A stretch of DNA of 64,000 nucleotides from Bacteroidales bacterium. Lineage in GTDB: Bacteria > Bacteroidota > Bacteroidia > Bacteroidales > VadinHA17. Positions 47,271 to 56,235 of this stretch are shown piece after piece (within the stretch, counting starts at the first letter, position 1; each line of letters begins with the position of its first letter). The position numbers were made by a program, and so were the translations under genes. The notes beneath the pieces are model-generated. The model was given only the letters and a program-made list of their open reading frames with translations, did not search any database and was not told the DNA's origin. The DNA is taken from contig JANTGF010000006.1 of NCBI GenBank assembly GCA_024763075.1, positions 1 through 64,000 on the forward strand, read 5' to 3'.

Positions 47271-48767
47271 TTAATTTTCCGGGAAGAGTACCATAACCTG
47301 ACCTGATTTTTCCAGTATTTTCTCTTGCTGGTCTTCAGCTTTTACATAATAAACATAAACTCCTTCCGGAACCGGTTTTCCTTTAGAATCCCCTTTCCAC
47401 GGAATTTCCGGATCATCCGTTTCAAACAATGTATTCCCCCAGCGGTTTCTGATAATAAATATATATGATTTTGGCGCAAAAGTTAAAACCGGTTTAAATG
47501 TATCATTCAGATCATCGCCGTTTGGGGTAAAGGCATTGGGCATTAAAATAAAAGATTCAGCATTTACACATACCTGGTTTGATTTGCTGAAACCCGGATT
47601 TTGCAGATCAGTTCCTCCTTCCTTTGCAGTAAGGTAATAGCAGAATTCACTGGCACCCTGTTCCAGGATCAGATTTCCTACCTGGTCGGTAAAAGAAGTG
47701 TCGGAAGGTCCGGGTCCGGCACTTAATAATTCAAATTTATCTCCGTCCACCGAACGGTAAATTTCATAATTTCCAACTCCGCCGGGCCATTCAAAATACG
47801 GGTTCCAGGAAAGGAAATTCCGGTTACCCGTATTGTTTGCATCTAATTGAAGGGTAGTGGTAATATTGGAACGTTTGACTTCAAGCCCGCAATTGTTCAT
47901 TGCCAGTAACTGATAATAATAGGGTTTTGCTTCAGGAAGTTCATCTTCAAATATAAGTATTCCTCCTCCCGGTTGATCCTTAATTTCAATGGTATCAGTT
48001 ATATTATTGATATTCTCTCCCCTGATAAGATAGTAAGTACTAAGCTCAGTTGCCGGATCGACTTCAAAATGTAGCTCAGCCCGGTTATCTGCAATAATTT
48101 CACTTACTTTTGCATAAATATTGGCAGGTGGTTGTGGCATATTACTGGAATCACAAACCATATTGGAAGTGGATTTCCTGCCATCTTTATGGCTGGCTTC
48201 AATAAAATAGCAGTATTTATTATAAGGATTAAGGACATTATCTGAATAAGAAAGCTGACCGTTTTCCACAGATAATGAAGTAAATTCCTCATCGTTTTCC
48301 TTTTTATAAACAGTATAATGGGACAAACTGTCTCCCCAGCCGCCATATGCATTCCAATTCAGTTTCATTGAACCTGTACAGGATTCAAACTCCAGTTCCA
48401 GGAACATGGTGGTATGAGGTTCAGTTAGTTTGCTTTCTTTTCCACCCCCTTCAGTTGGTTTTAAAGAAGATAAACTGTAGGATTCCGAACTGATATTGCC
48501 CCAGGGTTGTTCCCATGTAAAGTTTGTGGTAAATCTTCCTTCTATTGTGTCCACAACACGGGTATCCTCAGGTCCGGTCCAAACATGTATGATATATGCT
48601 ACTACATCAACTGAATCACTGGGTTTCCATGAAAATTTTGTGAAGCCGTTAGCCGGATCAATACTTACAAAGTTTACTCTTGGAGGGTCTGGTATGGTTA
48701 TTGATTGTCCGTAAGTAACAGAGTAAAATAAACTAATAAACAAAAATATGATTAAACGAGGTTTCAA
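47271..48767 (-). CDS. Secreted fibronectin-type protein with gliding-motility-associated C-terminal domain
   Basis: 498 residues. Signal peptide MKPRLIIFLFISLFYSVTYG, then several Fn3-like beta domains (about 30-400), then the CHU_C / gliding-motility-associated C-terminal domain starting PNAFTPNGDDLNDTFKPV and continuing IRNRWGNTLFETDD to GVYVYYVKAED. This domain sends cargo through the type IX secretion system and implies a T9SS in the organism. Its role is probably surface-attached or secreted; no catalytic domain is seen. It is the last gene of an operon, 15 bp after the second M16 peptidase gene. Confidence 0.9.
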   Translation of the reverse strand: MKPRLIIFLFISLFYSVTYGQSITIPDPPRVNFVSIDPANGFTKFSWKPSDSVDVVAYIIHVWTGPEDTRVVDTIEGRFTTNFTWEQPWGNISSESYSLSSLKPTEGGGKESKLTEPHTTMFLELEFESCTGSMKLNWNAYGGWGDSLSHYTVYKKENDEEFTSLSVENGQLSYSDNVLNPYNKYCYFIEASHKDGRKSTSNMVCDSSNMPQPPANIYAKVSEIIADNRAELHFEVDPATELSTYYLIRGENINNITDTIEIKDQPGGGILIFEDELPEAKPYYYQLLAMNNCGLEVKRSNITTTLQLDANNTGNRNFLSWNPYFEWPGGVGNYEIYRSVDGDKFELLSAGPGPSDTSFTDQVGNLILEQGASEFCYYLTAKEGGTDLQNPGFSKSNQVCVNAESFILMPNAFTPNGDDLNDTFKPVLTFAPKSYIFIIRNRWGNTLFETDDPEIPWKGDSKGKPVPEGVYVYYVKAEDQQEKILEKSGQVMVLFPEN

Positions 48768-48782
48768 AATTTTGAAGGTTTC

Positions 48783-50078
48783 TTAACATTTTCCTGCCAC
48801 CACTTCAGTAAAACTGTTTTCATTCAGATAACGGTTGGCCAGTTCGCTTAATTGTACAGGGGTGATATTTTGAATGACATCAATGGATTTCTCCCAATAA
48901 GTTTTGTCATAACCATAATCAACCAGCACTCTGAGCGTTTCCGCAGTGGCCAACGGGCCGTCAAACATTCTTAGCCAGCTCCCCAGGAGATAATTCTTTA
49001 CAAGTGAAAGCTCTTTTTTACCCACCGGGTTCTCTTTAAGTAAGTTTATTTCATGATAGATCTCATCTACGGCTTTTTGACAAACATCGCTGCCTACCTC
49101 CGATCCGATAACAAAATATCCGGCATGTTCATTGGAAACGAGGTAAGATGATATTCCATAGGTATATCCTTTATCCTCCCTGATATTTTTCATTAATCTT
49201 GATCCGAAATAACCACCCAATAAGGTTGAAAGTACTTTTAAGCCGGCATAATCAGGGTGCTTTCTGTTTATGGCTGCCTTTCCAATTCTGACAGATGATT
49301 GCAGGGCATCCGGTTTTTTAACAATTATAATCTCTTTTTCTGTTTTCTCTTTAGTTTCCGGGTGACTTGAAACTTCAGGTACGGATTCATACGTTTTTTC
49401 TCCAAAATGTTGATTCAAAAGAGCAGCCAAATCGAAATCCCAGAAGCCTGAAGCAAGAATATTTAGCTCTTTGTTCAGATAGCAGTTTCTGTAATGGCCG
49501 GTTAATCCGTCTCTGTTGGTTTTATCAAAATCAGAAATGTCTGTTTTTTTCCCGTAAGGATGACCGTTATTGAAAATGGCCTGCATAAATCTTTTGCCGG
49601 ATAAATAGGAAAACTTTGATTGACTGATGAGGAATTCCTGTTTTCTGTTGTTTATAAGTATTTCCAGTTCTTTTTCAGGAAAAGTGCTGTTTTCAAGGAT
49701 GTCTTTCACCAGTATCAGAGAAGCTTCAAGATATTTTGCCAGGGAAAAAAGAACGACACCTGCCCGGTCAGCTTCAGCATAAAAACTTACAAAGGAACCA
49801 TAATAATCAAACATTAAAGCCAGTTCTTTTGATGTATGGTTTTTTGTCCCCTCATTAAGCATGGTATTTGTAAAGGAGGCCATCAGTTTTTTAGTTTCGT
49901 ACCATCTCCCGGCTTTAAAAATAAACTCCAATCGTACAATCTTCTGTGTTCCACTTTTATGCATCCATACCGGTGTGCCGTTTTTCAGGTTAAATTTCTC
50001 AGTATCCGGAAATTTTATTTCCTCAATAGTTTTGAATGCAGGTGTTTTACTTCTGTCTGTTAAGGTCATAATTTTCAT
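48783..50078 (-). CDS. M16-family protein without HxxEH (substrate-binding partner)
   Basis: 431 residues with two inverzincin-like halves. The position where the zinc motif HxxEH should sit reads SFTNTMLNEGTKN, so it cannot bind the catalytic zinc. It keeps the C-terminal RLMKNIREDKGYTYGISS block, the Arg/Tyr substrate-binding signature. This is the pattern of the non-catalytic member of M16B heterodimers. Its ATG directly abuts the stop of the catalytic partner gene. No signal peptide is seen, so it is likely cytosolic or periplasm-facing by an unknown route. Confidence 0.88.
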   Translation of the reverse strand: MKIMTLTDRSKTPAFKTIEEIKFPDTEKFNLKNGTPVWMHKSGTQKIVRLEFIFKAGRWYETKKLMASFTNTMLNEGTKNHTSKELALMFDYYGSFVSFYAEADRAGVVLFSLAKYLEASLILVKDILENSTFPEKELEILINNRKQEFLISQSKFSYLSGKRFMQAIFNNGHPYGKKTDISDFDKTNRDGLTGHYRNCYLNKELNILASGFWDFDLAALLNQHFGEKTYESVPEVSSHPETKEKTEKEIIIVKKPDALQSSVRIGKAAINRKHPDYAGLKVLSTLLGGYFGSRLMKNIREDKGYTYGISSYLVSNEHAGYFVIGSEVGSDVCQKAVDEIYHEINLLKENPVGKKELSLVKNYLLGSWLRMFDGPLATAETLRVLVDYGYDKTYWEKSIDVIQNITPVQLSELANRYLNENSFTEVVAGKC

Positions 50079-51329
50079 TTAATTCTGTTCACTTTGTTGA
50101 GTCAGGTAATAAAGTGTTGACATATTTTCTTCCTTAAAAATTTTGGAGGATACTTCCTGAATGTCTTCTTTAGTTACTTTTCTGTATTGCTCTATGGTAG
50201 AGTTCAGCATATCCGCATTACCCAGAAGTTCATAATAGGCCAGGTTCATCGCTTTATTCAGACCGGAAATATCTGAAAAGATAAGTGAAGATTCAACTTT
50301 GTTTTTCACCTTCTCCAGCTCTTTTTCCATTGGTGGTTCATTCTGCATCTTTTTAAGTTCCCTCAAAATTGCTTTATCGGCCTGTTCCATTGAAACGCCT
50401 TCTGATACTTTACCGGTAATAATAAATAATCCCGGATCAATACTTCCGGAAATGTAGGCATTGATCTCGCTAAAAAGAGGATTTTCCTTAATCAGGTTCT
50501 GGTAAAGCCTGGATGACAGTCCGTTAGAAAGAATGTCAGAGATCAGATCAGTAGCATAGTAATCTTTATCCAGTCTTCCGCACATGTGGAATACTTTATA
50601 GATTGCATTTGATGAGACATCCCTGTAGACGGTCTTCGATTGAGGCAAGGTCTGGGGAGGCTCTTCCGGGATGATTCGTTGTTTTATTTCCCTTTTTTCA
50701 ATATCTCCGAACCATTTTTTTACATATTTTTTAATCTGACCGGGATCTATGTCACCGGTAAGGGATAAAATGGCATTATTTGGAGCATAATGCGAATAAA
50801 AAAAAGATTTCACATCTTCCAGTGTGGCATTTTTTATATGATCGATATCTTTACCAATGGTAGCCCATTGATAGGGATGCTTTTTATATGCCAGGGGCCT
50901 CAGCAAAAGCCAAACATCTCCATAAGGCTGGTTTAAATAGCGTTGCTTAAACTCCTCAATTACTACGCTTTTCTGGATATCCAGACTTGTTTGAGAAAAA
51001 TCAAGAGCTTTCATCCGGTCTGATTCAAGCCAGAAACCGGTTTCGATATTATCTTTGGGTAAACTGAGATAATAGTTGGTTATATCGTTATTGGTGAATG
51101 CATTATTTTCACCTCCGACTTGCTGAAGGGGAGTATCGTAGGCTGGAATATTTGCTGACCCGCCAAACATCAGGTGTTCAAATAAGTGGGCAAAACCAGT
51201 TCTTTCAGTATCCTCATCCCTGGCGCCCACGTTGTAAAGTACATTAATGGTAACGATAGGGGTGGAGGGATCGGGATGAACAATAACCCTGAGTCCGTTA
51301 TCTAAAGTAAATTTACTAAACTGTATCAT
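50079..51329 (-). CDS. M16-family zinc metallopeptidase, catalytic subunit
   Basis: 416 residues. The zinc motif HLFEH (His48, Glu51, His52) in ERTGFAHLFEHLMFGG and the third ligand region VVIEEFKQRYLNQP are present. The C-terminal Arg/Tyr block typical of the partner is missing, so the two genes are complementary and probably form a heterodimer. No signal peptide is apparent. Its start overlaps the stop of the upstream oxidoreductase gene by 4 bp, so translation is probably coupled. Confidence 0.93.
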   Translation of the reverse strand: MIQFSKFTLDNGLRVIVHPDPSTPIVTINVLYNVGARDEDTERTGFAHLFEHLMFGGSANIPAYDTPLQQVGGENNAFTNNDITNYYLSLPKDNIETGFWLESDRMKALDFSQTSLDIQKSVVIEEFKQRYLNQPYGDVWLLLRPLAYKKHPYQWATIGKDIDHIKNATLEDVKSFFYSHYAPNNAILSLTGDIDPGQIKKYVKKWFGDIEKREIKQRIIPEEPPQTLPQSKTVYRDVSSNAIYKVFHMCGRLDKDYYATDLISDILSNGLSSRLYQNLIKENPLFSEINAYISGSIDPGLFIITGKVSEGVSMEQADKAILRELKKMQNEPPMEKELEKVKNKVESSLIFSDISGLNKAMNLAYYELLGNADMLNSTIEQYRKVTKEDIQEVSSKIFKEENMSTLYYLTQQSEQN

Positions 51330-52300
51330 TTATTTGTTTTAAGATCGTGCAAAGTACGTTTTAATTCATTTCCGGCCTCATAAAAATCAAAAATTAGTTC
51401 TTTCATAATTTCATCCACAGGCCTTATTTTATTTATCAGGGAAGAAATCTGTCCGATTTCCAGTTCTCCTTCATCAACATTTCCTTCAAACATGCCTTTT
51501 CTTGCTCTGCCACTACCCAGGATCTCCAGTATTTCTTTTGTTGACCTTCCTTCCTGAATGGCAGCGTTTATTTCCGTGTAAAAATTATTTTTCAGTAATC
51601 TGACCGGGATCAGCTTTTTTAATGTCAGTCTCGTATCGCCTTCACCTGCCCTTATGATTTCCTTTTTAAAGTTTATATGAGCCGAGGACTCTTTCGATGC
51701 AGCAAATACCGAGCCCAGTTGCACACCCTCTGCCCCTAAAGCCAGGGCGGCCAGTATTCCCCTTCCCGTTCCGATTCCTCCGGCAGCAATCACAGGAATT
51801 GAAACTGCTTGTTTTATTGCCGGAATCAGAGAAAAAGTTGTGGTTTCTTCCCGCCCGTTATGACCTCCTGCTTCAAAACCTTCTGCAACTATAGCATCTG
51901 CTCCGGCCTTTTCAGCCTTAACTGCAAAGGAACTGTTGGCTATTACATGAACAACTTTTATACCTTCATCCTTCAGTCTTTTGGTCCATTTATCAGGGTT
52001 TCCTGCAGAAGTAAATACAATTTTAACCTTTTCATCCAGAATAACTTTTAAATTTTCTGCTGACCGTGAATATATCAAAGGTATATTTACACCGAATGGC
52101 TTGTTTGTTGCTTTTTTTGCTTTCTGAATATGTATTTTTAGTATTTCAGGCGTCATTGAACCGGAGCCAATCAGTCCAAGCCCTCCTGAATTACTAACCG
52201 AAGAAGCCAGTTCCCATCCTGAACACCATATCATTCCCCCCTGTATGACAGGATAATCAATATCAAAAATCCTGCTTATTCTGGTTTTTATAGTCTGCAT
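51326..52300 (-). CDS. Nitronate monooxygenase / FabK-like FMN oxidoreductase
   Basis: 324 residues, TIM-barrel flavoprotein. DYPVIQGGMIWCSGWELAS at the N-terminus, AIVAEGFEAGGHNG (flavin phosphate region and active-site His), VIAAGGIGTGRGILAALALGAEGVQLGS and FAASKESSAH are visible. These features are shared by nitronate monooxygenases and by the enoyl-ACP reductase FabK, and I cannot choose between them. It heads the four-gene operon with the M16 pair and the CHU_C protein. Divergent from the first CLC gene. Confidence 0.88.
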   Translation of the reverse strand: MQTIKTRISRIFDIDYPVIQGGMIWCSGWELASSVSNSGGLGLIGSGSMTPEILKIHIQKAKKATNKPFGVNIPLIYSRSAENLKVILDEKVKIVFTSAGNPDKWTKRLKDEGIKVVHVIANSSFAVKAEKAGADAIVAEGFEAGGHNGREETTTFSLIPAIKQAVSIPVIAAGGIGTGRGILAALALGAEGVQLGSVFAASKESSAHINFKKEIIRAGEGDTRLTLKKLIPVRLLKNNFYTEINAAIQEGRSTKEILEILGSGRARKGMFEGNVDEGELEIGQISSLINKIRPVDEIMKELIFDFYEAGNELKRTLHDLKTNK

Positions 52301-52435
52301 CTGTTTAAAAAGTCAATTTTTTGTATCTAATTACTTAACGGACTCGTATTATTACCGATATTACAACAATTTTGGAACGGAGTAAAATTTCTATAAAAAT
52401 AGAAATATTTTTTATGTTCGTTTCATTTGGGATAT

Positions 52436-52443
52436 TATCTTTG
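52436..52443 (+). promoter_or_regulatory. Candidate promoter -7 box, first CLC gene
   Basis: TATCTTTG with exactly six nucleotides to the ATG at 52450. If used, the mRNA would be leaderless or nearly so. The box also lies inside the longer open frame that begins at TTG 52372. Confidence 0.45.
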
Positions 52444-52449
52444 TTGGCC

Positions 52450-54216
52450 ATGCAATCCAGGAGAATTTTATTAAAACTACACAAGTGGAGAGTCAGAAAT
52501 ATCGGAGACCACACTTTTATTATGATAATGAGTGCCGTTGTGGGAATTCTTGCAGGGATGGGTGCTGTTACCATCAAAAACCTGGTGCATCTTATTGAAA
52601 GTTTTTTGAGCAGTAATGTTGAGAACAAGTATTTATACCTGTTAATGCCTTTAACAGGATTGTTGCTGGTGGCTATTTTTGTGAAATATATACTTCGCAG
52701 GAAGGTTGATCATGGTATTCCAACGGTTCTGTATTCAATCTCCAAACGTAACGGCAGGATTCAGCCTCATAATATTTTTTCTTCGGTAATTGCCAGCTCT
52801 TTAACTGTGGGCTTCGGTGGTTCTGTCGGATTGGAGGGTCCTACACTGGCAACCGGTGCAGCTATGGGATCGAATCTTGCACGGTTTCTGAATCTTAATT
52901 ACAGGCAGGTGACATTATTGCTGGGTTGTGCATCGGCCGGAGCAATGGCTGCTATTTTCAAGGCACCCATTGCAGCCATTGTTTTTGCACTGGAAGTGAT
53001 CATGATTAATTTAACCATGACTTCTGTTATCCCGCTCCTTATTTCCTCCGTTAGTGGTGCCATTACATCTTATCTGTTCCTGGGACAGGATACTTTATAT
53101 CCGGTGGAACTCATTGAACGTTTTAATTTATCCGATACTGTTTTTTATATCGGACTCGGAATTGTTACCGGCCTGGCATCCTTGTATTTTATTAAAGTAT
53201 ATATTTTTATTGCGGGTATTTTTGAAAAAATTCCTGCCTGGTACTCCAGAATGCTGGTTGGGGGATCTGTATTGGGTTTGTTGATTTTTCTTTTCCCATC
53301 GCTTTATGGTGAAGGTTATGAAATAATAAACAGTGCCCTTGAGGGAAACCTGTCTTTTCTAAATGAAAGTCCGTTTTTGAATGGCTCCGGGTCATCTTTT
53401 TTCGTGGTAATTGGAGTTTTACTTCTGATAATATTATTGAAAGTGGTTGCTACCTCTGTCACTTTTGGTGCAGGTGGTATCGGAGGGGTATTCGCTCCTT
53501 CTCTTTTTGTAGGTTCGAATATAGGTATGTTCTTTGCCATGATCATGAATTATTTCGGGGCCAACCTCGATGAGAAAAATTTTGCAATGGTAGCAATGGG
53601 AGGCTTAATTTCAGGGGTGATCCATGCTCCGTTAACCGGGATTTTCCTTATAGCTGAAATTACAAGTGGTTATGAACTTCTGACACCATTAATGATTACA
53701 GCAACGATATCGTATGCTACGATCCGTTTATTTCAGCAAACTTCTGTTTATACTTATCAGCTTGCCAAAAGAGGGGAGTTGTTTACTCATGATCAGGATA
53801 AAACGGTACTTTCTCTGATGGAAGTTTCGGATTTGATTGAAATGAATTTTCATACAGTTCCTCCGGATGCCACCCTGGGTGACCTTGTGGAGGTGATTTC
53901 CAGATCACAACGAAATATTTTCCCGGTAGTTGATGAAGATAAGCATTTACTGGGAGTTGTTTGGGTAAATGATATCCGGCATATTGTTTTTAAACCTGAA
54001 CTTTATGATAAGGTTTATGTAAGAGACCTGATGTTCATGCCACAACCATCAATTAATCCAAAGGAATCTATGGAGGATGTGGCACATAAATTTCAGACAT
54101 CCAATCATTATAATCTGCCTGTAATAGATGATAACGGAACGTATATAGGGTTCGTCTCCAGGGCAAATGTCTTTTCAAAATACCGTTTATTAATTAAAGA
54201 GTTCTCAGAGGATTAG
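52450..54216 (+). CDS. CLC-family chloride channel/transporter with CBS domains (paralog 1)
   Basis: 588 residues from the ATG at 52450 (MQSRRILLKLHKW). The CLC membrane domain shows the selectivity motif GSVGLEGPTLATGA with gating Glu, HGIP at the first ion-site helix, IVFALEVI and GGIGGVFAPS. The residue matching the internal proton glutamate of the E. coli exchanger appears to be Val (FALEV). Two CBS domains (about 455-585) close the protein. The frame is open back to TTG 52372 and an ATG at 52414, but a -7 box lies immediately before 52450. It sits in tandem with paralog 2, 89 bp apart. Confidence 0.9.
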   Translation: MQSRRILLKLHKWRVRNIGDHTFIMIMSAVVGILAGMGAVTIKNLVHLIESFLSSNVENKYLYLLMPLTGLLLVAIFVKYILRRKVDHGIPTVLYSISKRNGRIQPHNIFSSVIASSLTVGFGGSVGLEGPTLATGAAMGSNLARFLNLNYRQVTLLLGCASAGAMAAIFKAPIAAIVFALEVIMINLTMTSVIPLLISSVSGAITSYLFLGQDTLYPVELIERFNLSDTVFYIGLGIVTGLASLYFIKVYIFIAGIFEKIPAWYSRMLVGGSVLGLLIFLFPSLYGEGYEIINSALEGNLSFLNESPFLNGSGSSFFVVIGVLLLIILLKVVATSVTFGAGGIGGVFAPSLFVGSNIGMFFAMIMNYFGANLDEKNFAMVAMGGLISGVIHAPLTGIFLIAEITSGYELLTPLMITATISYATIRLFQQTSVYTYQLAKRGELFTHDQDKTVLSLMEVSDLIEMNFHTVPPDATLGDLVEVISRSQRNIFPVVDEDKHLLGVVWVNDIRHIVFKPELYDKVYVRDLMFMPQPSINPKESMEDVAHKFQTSNHYNLPVIDDNGTYIGFVSRANVFSKYRLLIKEFSED

Positions 54217-54291
54217 ACCGGGTAAAGACATGAATCTCATTTTACTGTAAATTTCCGGATAAATTTCAGCACTATTCGCTGAAATAATATT

Positions 54292-54299
54292 TACATTTG
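54292..54299 (+). promoter_or_regulatory. Candidate promoter -7 box, second CLC gene
   Basis: TACATTTG with exactly six nucleotides to the ATG at 54306, the same spacing as in paralog 1. Confidence 0.45.
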
Positions 54300-54305
54300 C
54301 GGCAA

Positions 54306-56075
54306 ATGAAAAAAACCGGGTTTTTTGATAAAATTTATGACTGGAGGGTACATCATATCCCACCCAGGCAATTTTTATTGATCCTGAGTTTTATTGTTGG
54401 AATACTGAGCGGACTGGCAGCAGTTGTACTTAAAACTACCATTCATTATGTAAGCAGATTTCTTACCGGAGATTTTAGTTTTGACGTAAAGCTCTGGCAT
54501 TTTGCTTTTCCTGTTGTCGGGATTGTTCTCACCGTTCTCTTTGCAAAATTTATTATCAAAGATAAACTGGGTCACGGGGTTTCAAGGATTTTATTCTCCA
54601 TTTCCAAAAAGAGCAGCCTTTTAAAGTTTCATAATAATTATTCTTCGATGATTGCCAGTACCCTTACCATAGGTACCGGTGGATCTGTTGGGTCAGAGGC
54701 CCCGATTGTACTGACAGGTGCTTCTCTGGGATCGTCTCTGGGCCGGTGGTTGAAACTGAACTACAAACAACGTACTTTATTGCTGGGTTGTGGAGCTGCC
54801 GGAGCCATTGCCGGAATCTTTCAGGCACCAATTGCTGGAGTGGTTTTTACGCTGGAGGTTTTGATGCTTAATCTTACACTGGCTTCCATTGTTCCTTTGC
54901 TTATTTCTTCGGTCACGGGTGCACTGGTGGCTTTTTTCCTCATGGGGAACAAGGTATTGTTTTCTTTTGTCCTTAAGGAAACATATGTTATGAATGACAT
55001 CCCGTTTTATATTTTCCTGGGAATTTTTTCCGGTATGATTTCCTTTTATTTTACGAGAACCACCATGTTTGTTGAGAGTAGATTCAGTCAGATGAAAAGT
55101 TCTTTCTGGCGTATATTAACCGGTGGAATTGTACTGGGAGGGCTGATATTTCTTTTTCCGGTGCTTTATGGCGAAGGTTATGAAACAATTTCCCTATTAC
55201 TAAATGGTCAGGCTACTGAAATCCTGGAAAAAGGATGGGCTTTTTCATTCAATTCGGACCATAATTATTTGATGATTTATCTGGGGCTGATTATTGTTTT
55301 TAAAGTTATTGCTATGGCAACTACCACCGGTGCAGGCGGGGTGGGAGGGATCTTTGCTCCTTCTTTATTTACGGGTGGTTTTACGGGTTATTTTTTTGCT
55401 GGTGTGATAAATTTCATTCCGGGCATTCATCTTTCAGAAAGCAACTTTACACTTGCCGGAATGGCAGGATTAATGGCCGGTGTAATGCATGCCCCCCTGA
55501 TGGGGATTTTTTTAATTGCAGAAATTACCGGGGGGTATGGATTGTTGATCCCCCTTATCATAACATCTACCGTCTCATATTTAACCATTATGTATTTTGA
55601 ACCCCATTCTATTTATACCAAAAGACTGGCAAGGAGGGGAGAGCTAATCACCCATAATAAAGATGAAGCTGTACAAACTTTAATGAACTGGAGGTCGGAA
55701 ATAGAAAAGGATCTTTCAACTGTTCACCCTGAAGATACATTGGGGGATCTTGTAAAAACAATTTCCAGGTCAAAAAGAAATATTTTTCCGGTAATTGATG
55801 AAGAGAACTCATTGAAAGGAGTTGTACTGCTGGATAATATCAGGGATGTGATTTTTAATCAGGAAATGTATGAAACTACTATTGTCAGTGATCTGATGAT
55901 TATGCCACCGGCAACTATATCAATGAATGATACAATGGGAGGAGTTTTTGAGAAATTTAAAGTGACCGATGCCTGGAATCTTCCGGTTATTAAGGATGGA
56001 AAATATATTGGTTTTCTTTCAAAATCCAGGATTTTTTCTGCTTATAGAAAAATATTAATGGAGGTTTCAGACTGA
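54306..56075 (+). CDS. CLC-family chloride channel/transporter with CBS domains (paralog 2)
   Basis: 589 residues from the ATG at 54306 (MKKTGFFDKIYDWRVHH); the TTG three codons upstream overlaps a -7 box. Same layout as paralog 1: CLC domain then two CBS domains. Key motifs differ: GSVGSEAPIVLTGA (GSEAP in place of GLEGP, gating Glu kept), HGVS in place of HGIP, VVFTLEVL and GGVGGIFAPS. The duplication is old, since similarity is spread and moderate. Anion (Cl- or another) and mode (channel or exchanger) are not decidable from sequence. Paralog 1 lies immediately upstream. Confidence 0.9.
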   Translation: MKKTGFFDKIYDWRVHHIPPRQFLLILSFIVGILSGLAAVVLKTTIHYVSRFLTGDFSFDVKLWHFAFPVVGIVLTVLFAKFIIKDKLGHGVSRILFSISKKSSLLKFHNNYSSMIASTLTIGTGGSVGSEAPIVLTGASLGSSLGRWLKLNYKQRTLLLGCGAAGAIAGIFQAPIAGVVFTLEVLMLNLTLASIVPLLISSVTGALVAFFLMGNKVLFSFVLKETYVMNDIPFYIFLGIFSGMISFYFTRTTMFVESRFSQMKSSFWRILTGGIVLGGLIFLFPVLYGEGYETISLLLNGQATEILEKGWAFSFNSDHNYLMIYLGLIIVFKVIAMATTTGAGGVGGIFAPSLFTGGFTGYFFAGVINFIPGIHLSESNFTLAGMAGLMAGVMHAPLMGIFLIAEITGGYGLLIPLIITSTVSYLTIMYFEPHSIYTKRLARRGELITHNKDEAVQTLMNWRSEIEKDLSTVHPEDTLGDLVKTISRSKRNIFPVIDEENSLKGVVLLDNIRDVIFNQEMYETTIVSDLMIMPPATISMNDTMGGVFEKFKVTDAWNLPVIKDGKYIGFLSKSRIFSAYRKILMEVSD

Positions 56076-56114
56076 GAGGGAAGATATTTTCTTTTTTTCT
56101 GTGTTATTTAAATT

Positions 56115-56122
56115 TATCTTTG
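56115..56122 (+). promoter_or_regulatory. Candidate glyA promoter -7 box
   Basis: TATCTTTG matching TAnnTTTG. It predicts a leader of about 105 nt before the glyA ATG. Confidence 0.45.
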
Positions 56123-56159
56123 CTTTTGTTTTGATGAATCCGGGGAAATGTTTTGGCGG

Positions 56160-56184
56160 GATTTTTGCTTTACTGGCAAAAATC
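56160..56184 (+). other. Stem-loop in the glyA leader
   Basis: GATTTTTGC (56160-56168) and GCAAAAATC (56176-56184) form a perfect 9-bp stem with a 7-nt loop. No U tract follows, so it is not a standard terminator. It lies about 50 nt before the start codon. Confidence 0.5.
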
Positions 56185-56235
56185 ATATCAAAATCAACTT
56201 GCAGAATATCAAATAGATAACTAATTTCTAAACTT

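Noticed and set aside
54306-56075. Recent tandem duplication of the CLC gene
   Set aside because: The two genes differ throughout, including at selectivity motifs, so the duplication is old and not an assembly artefact.
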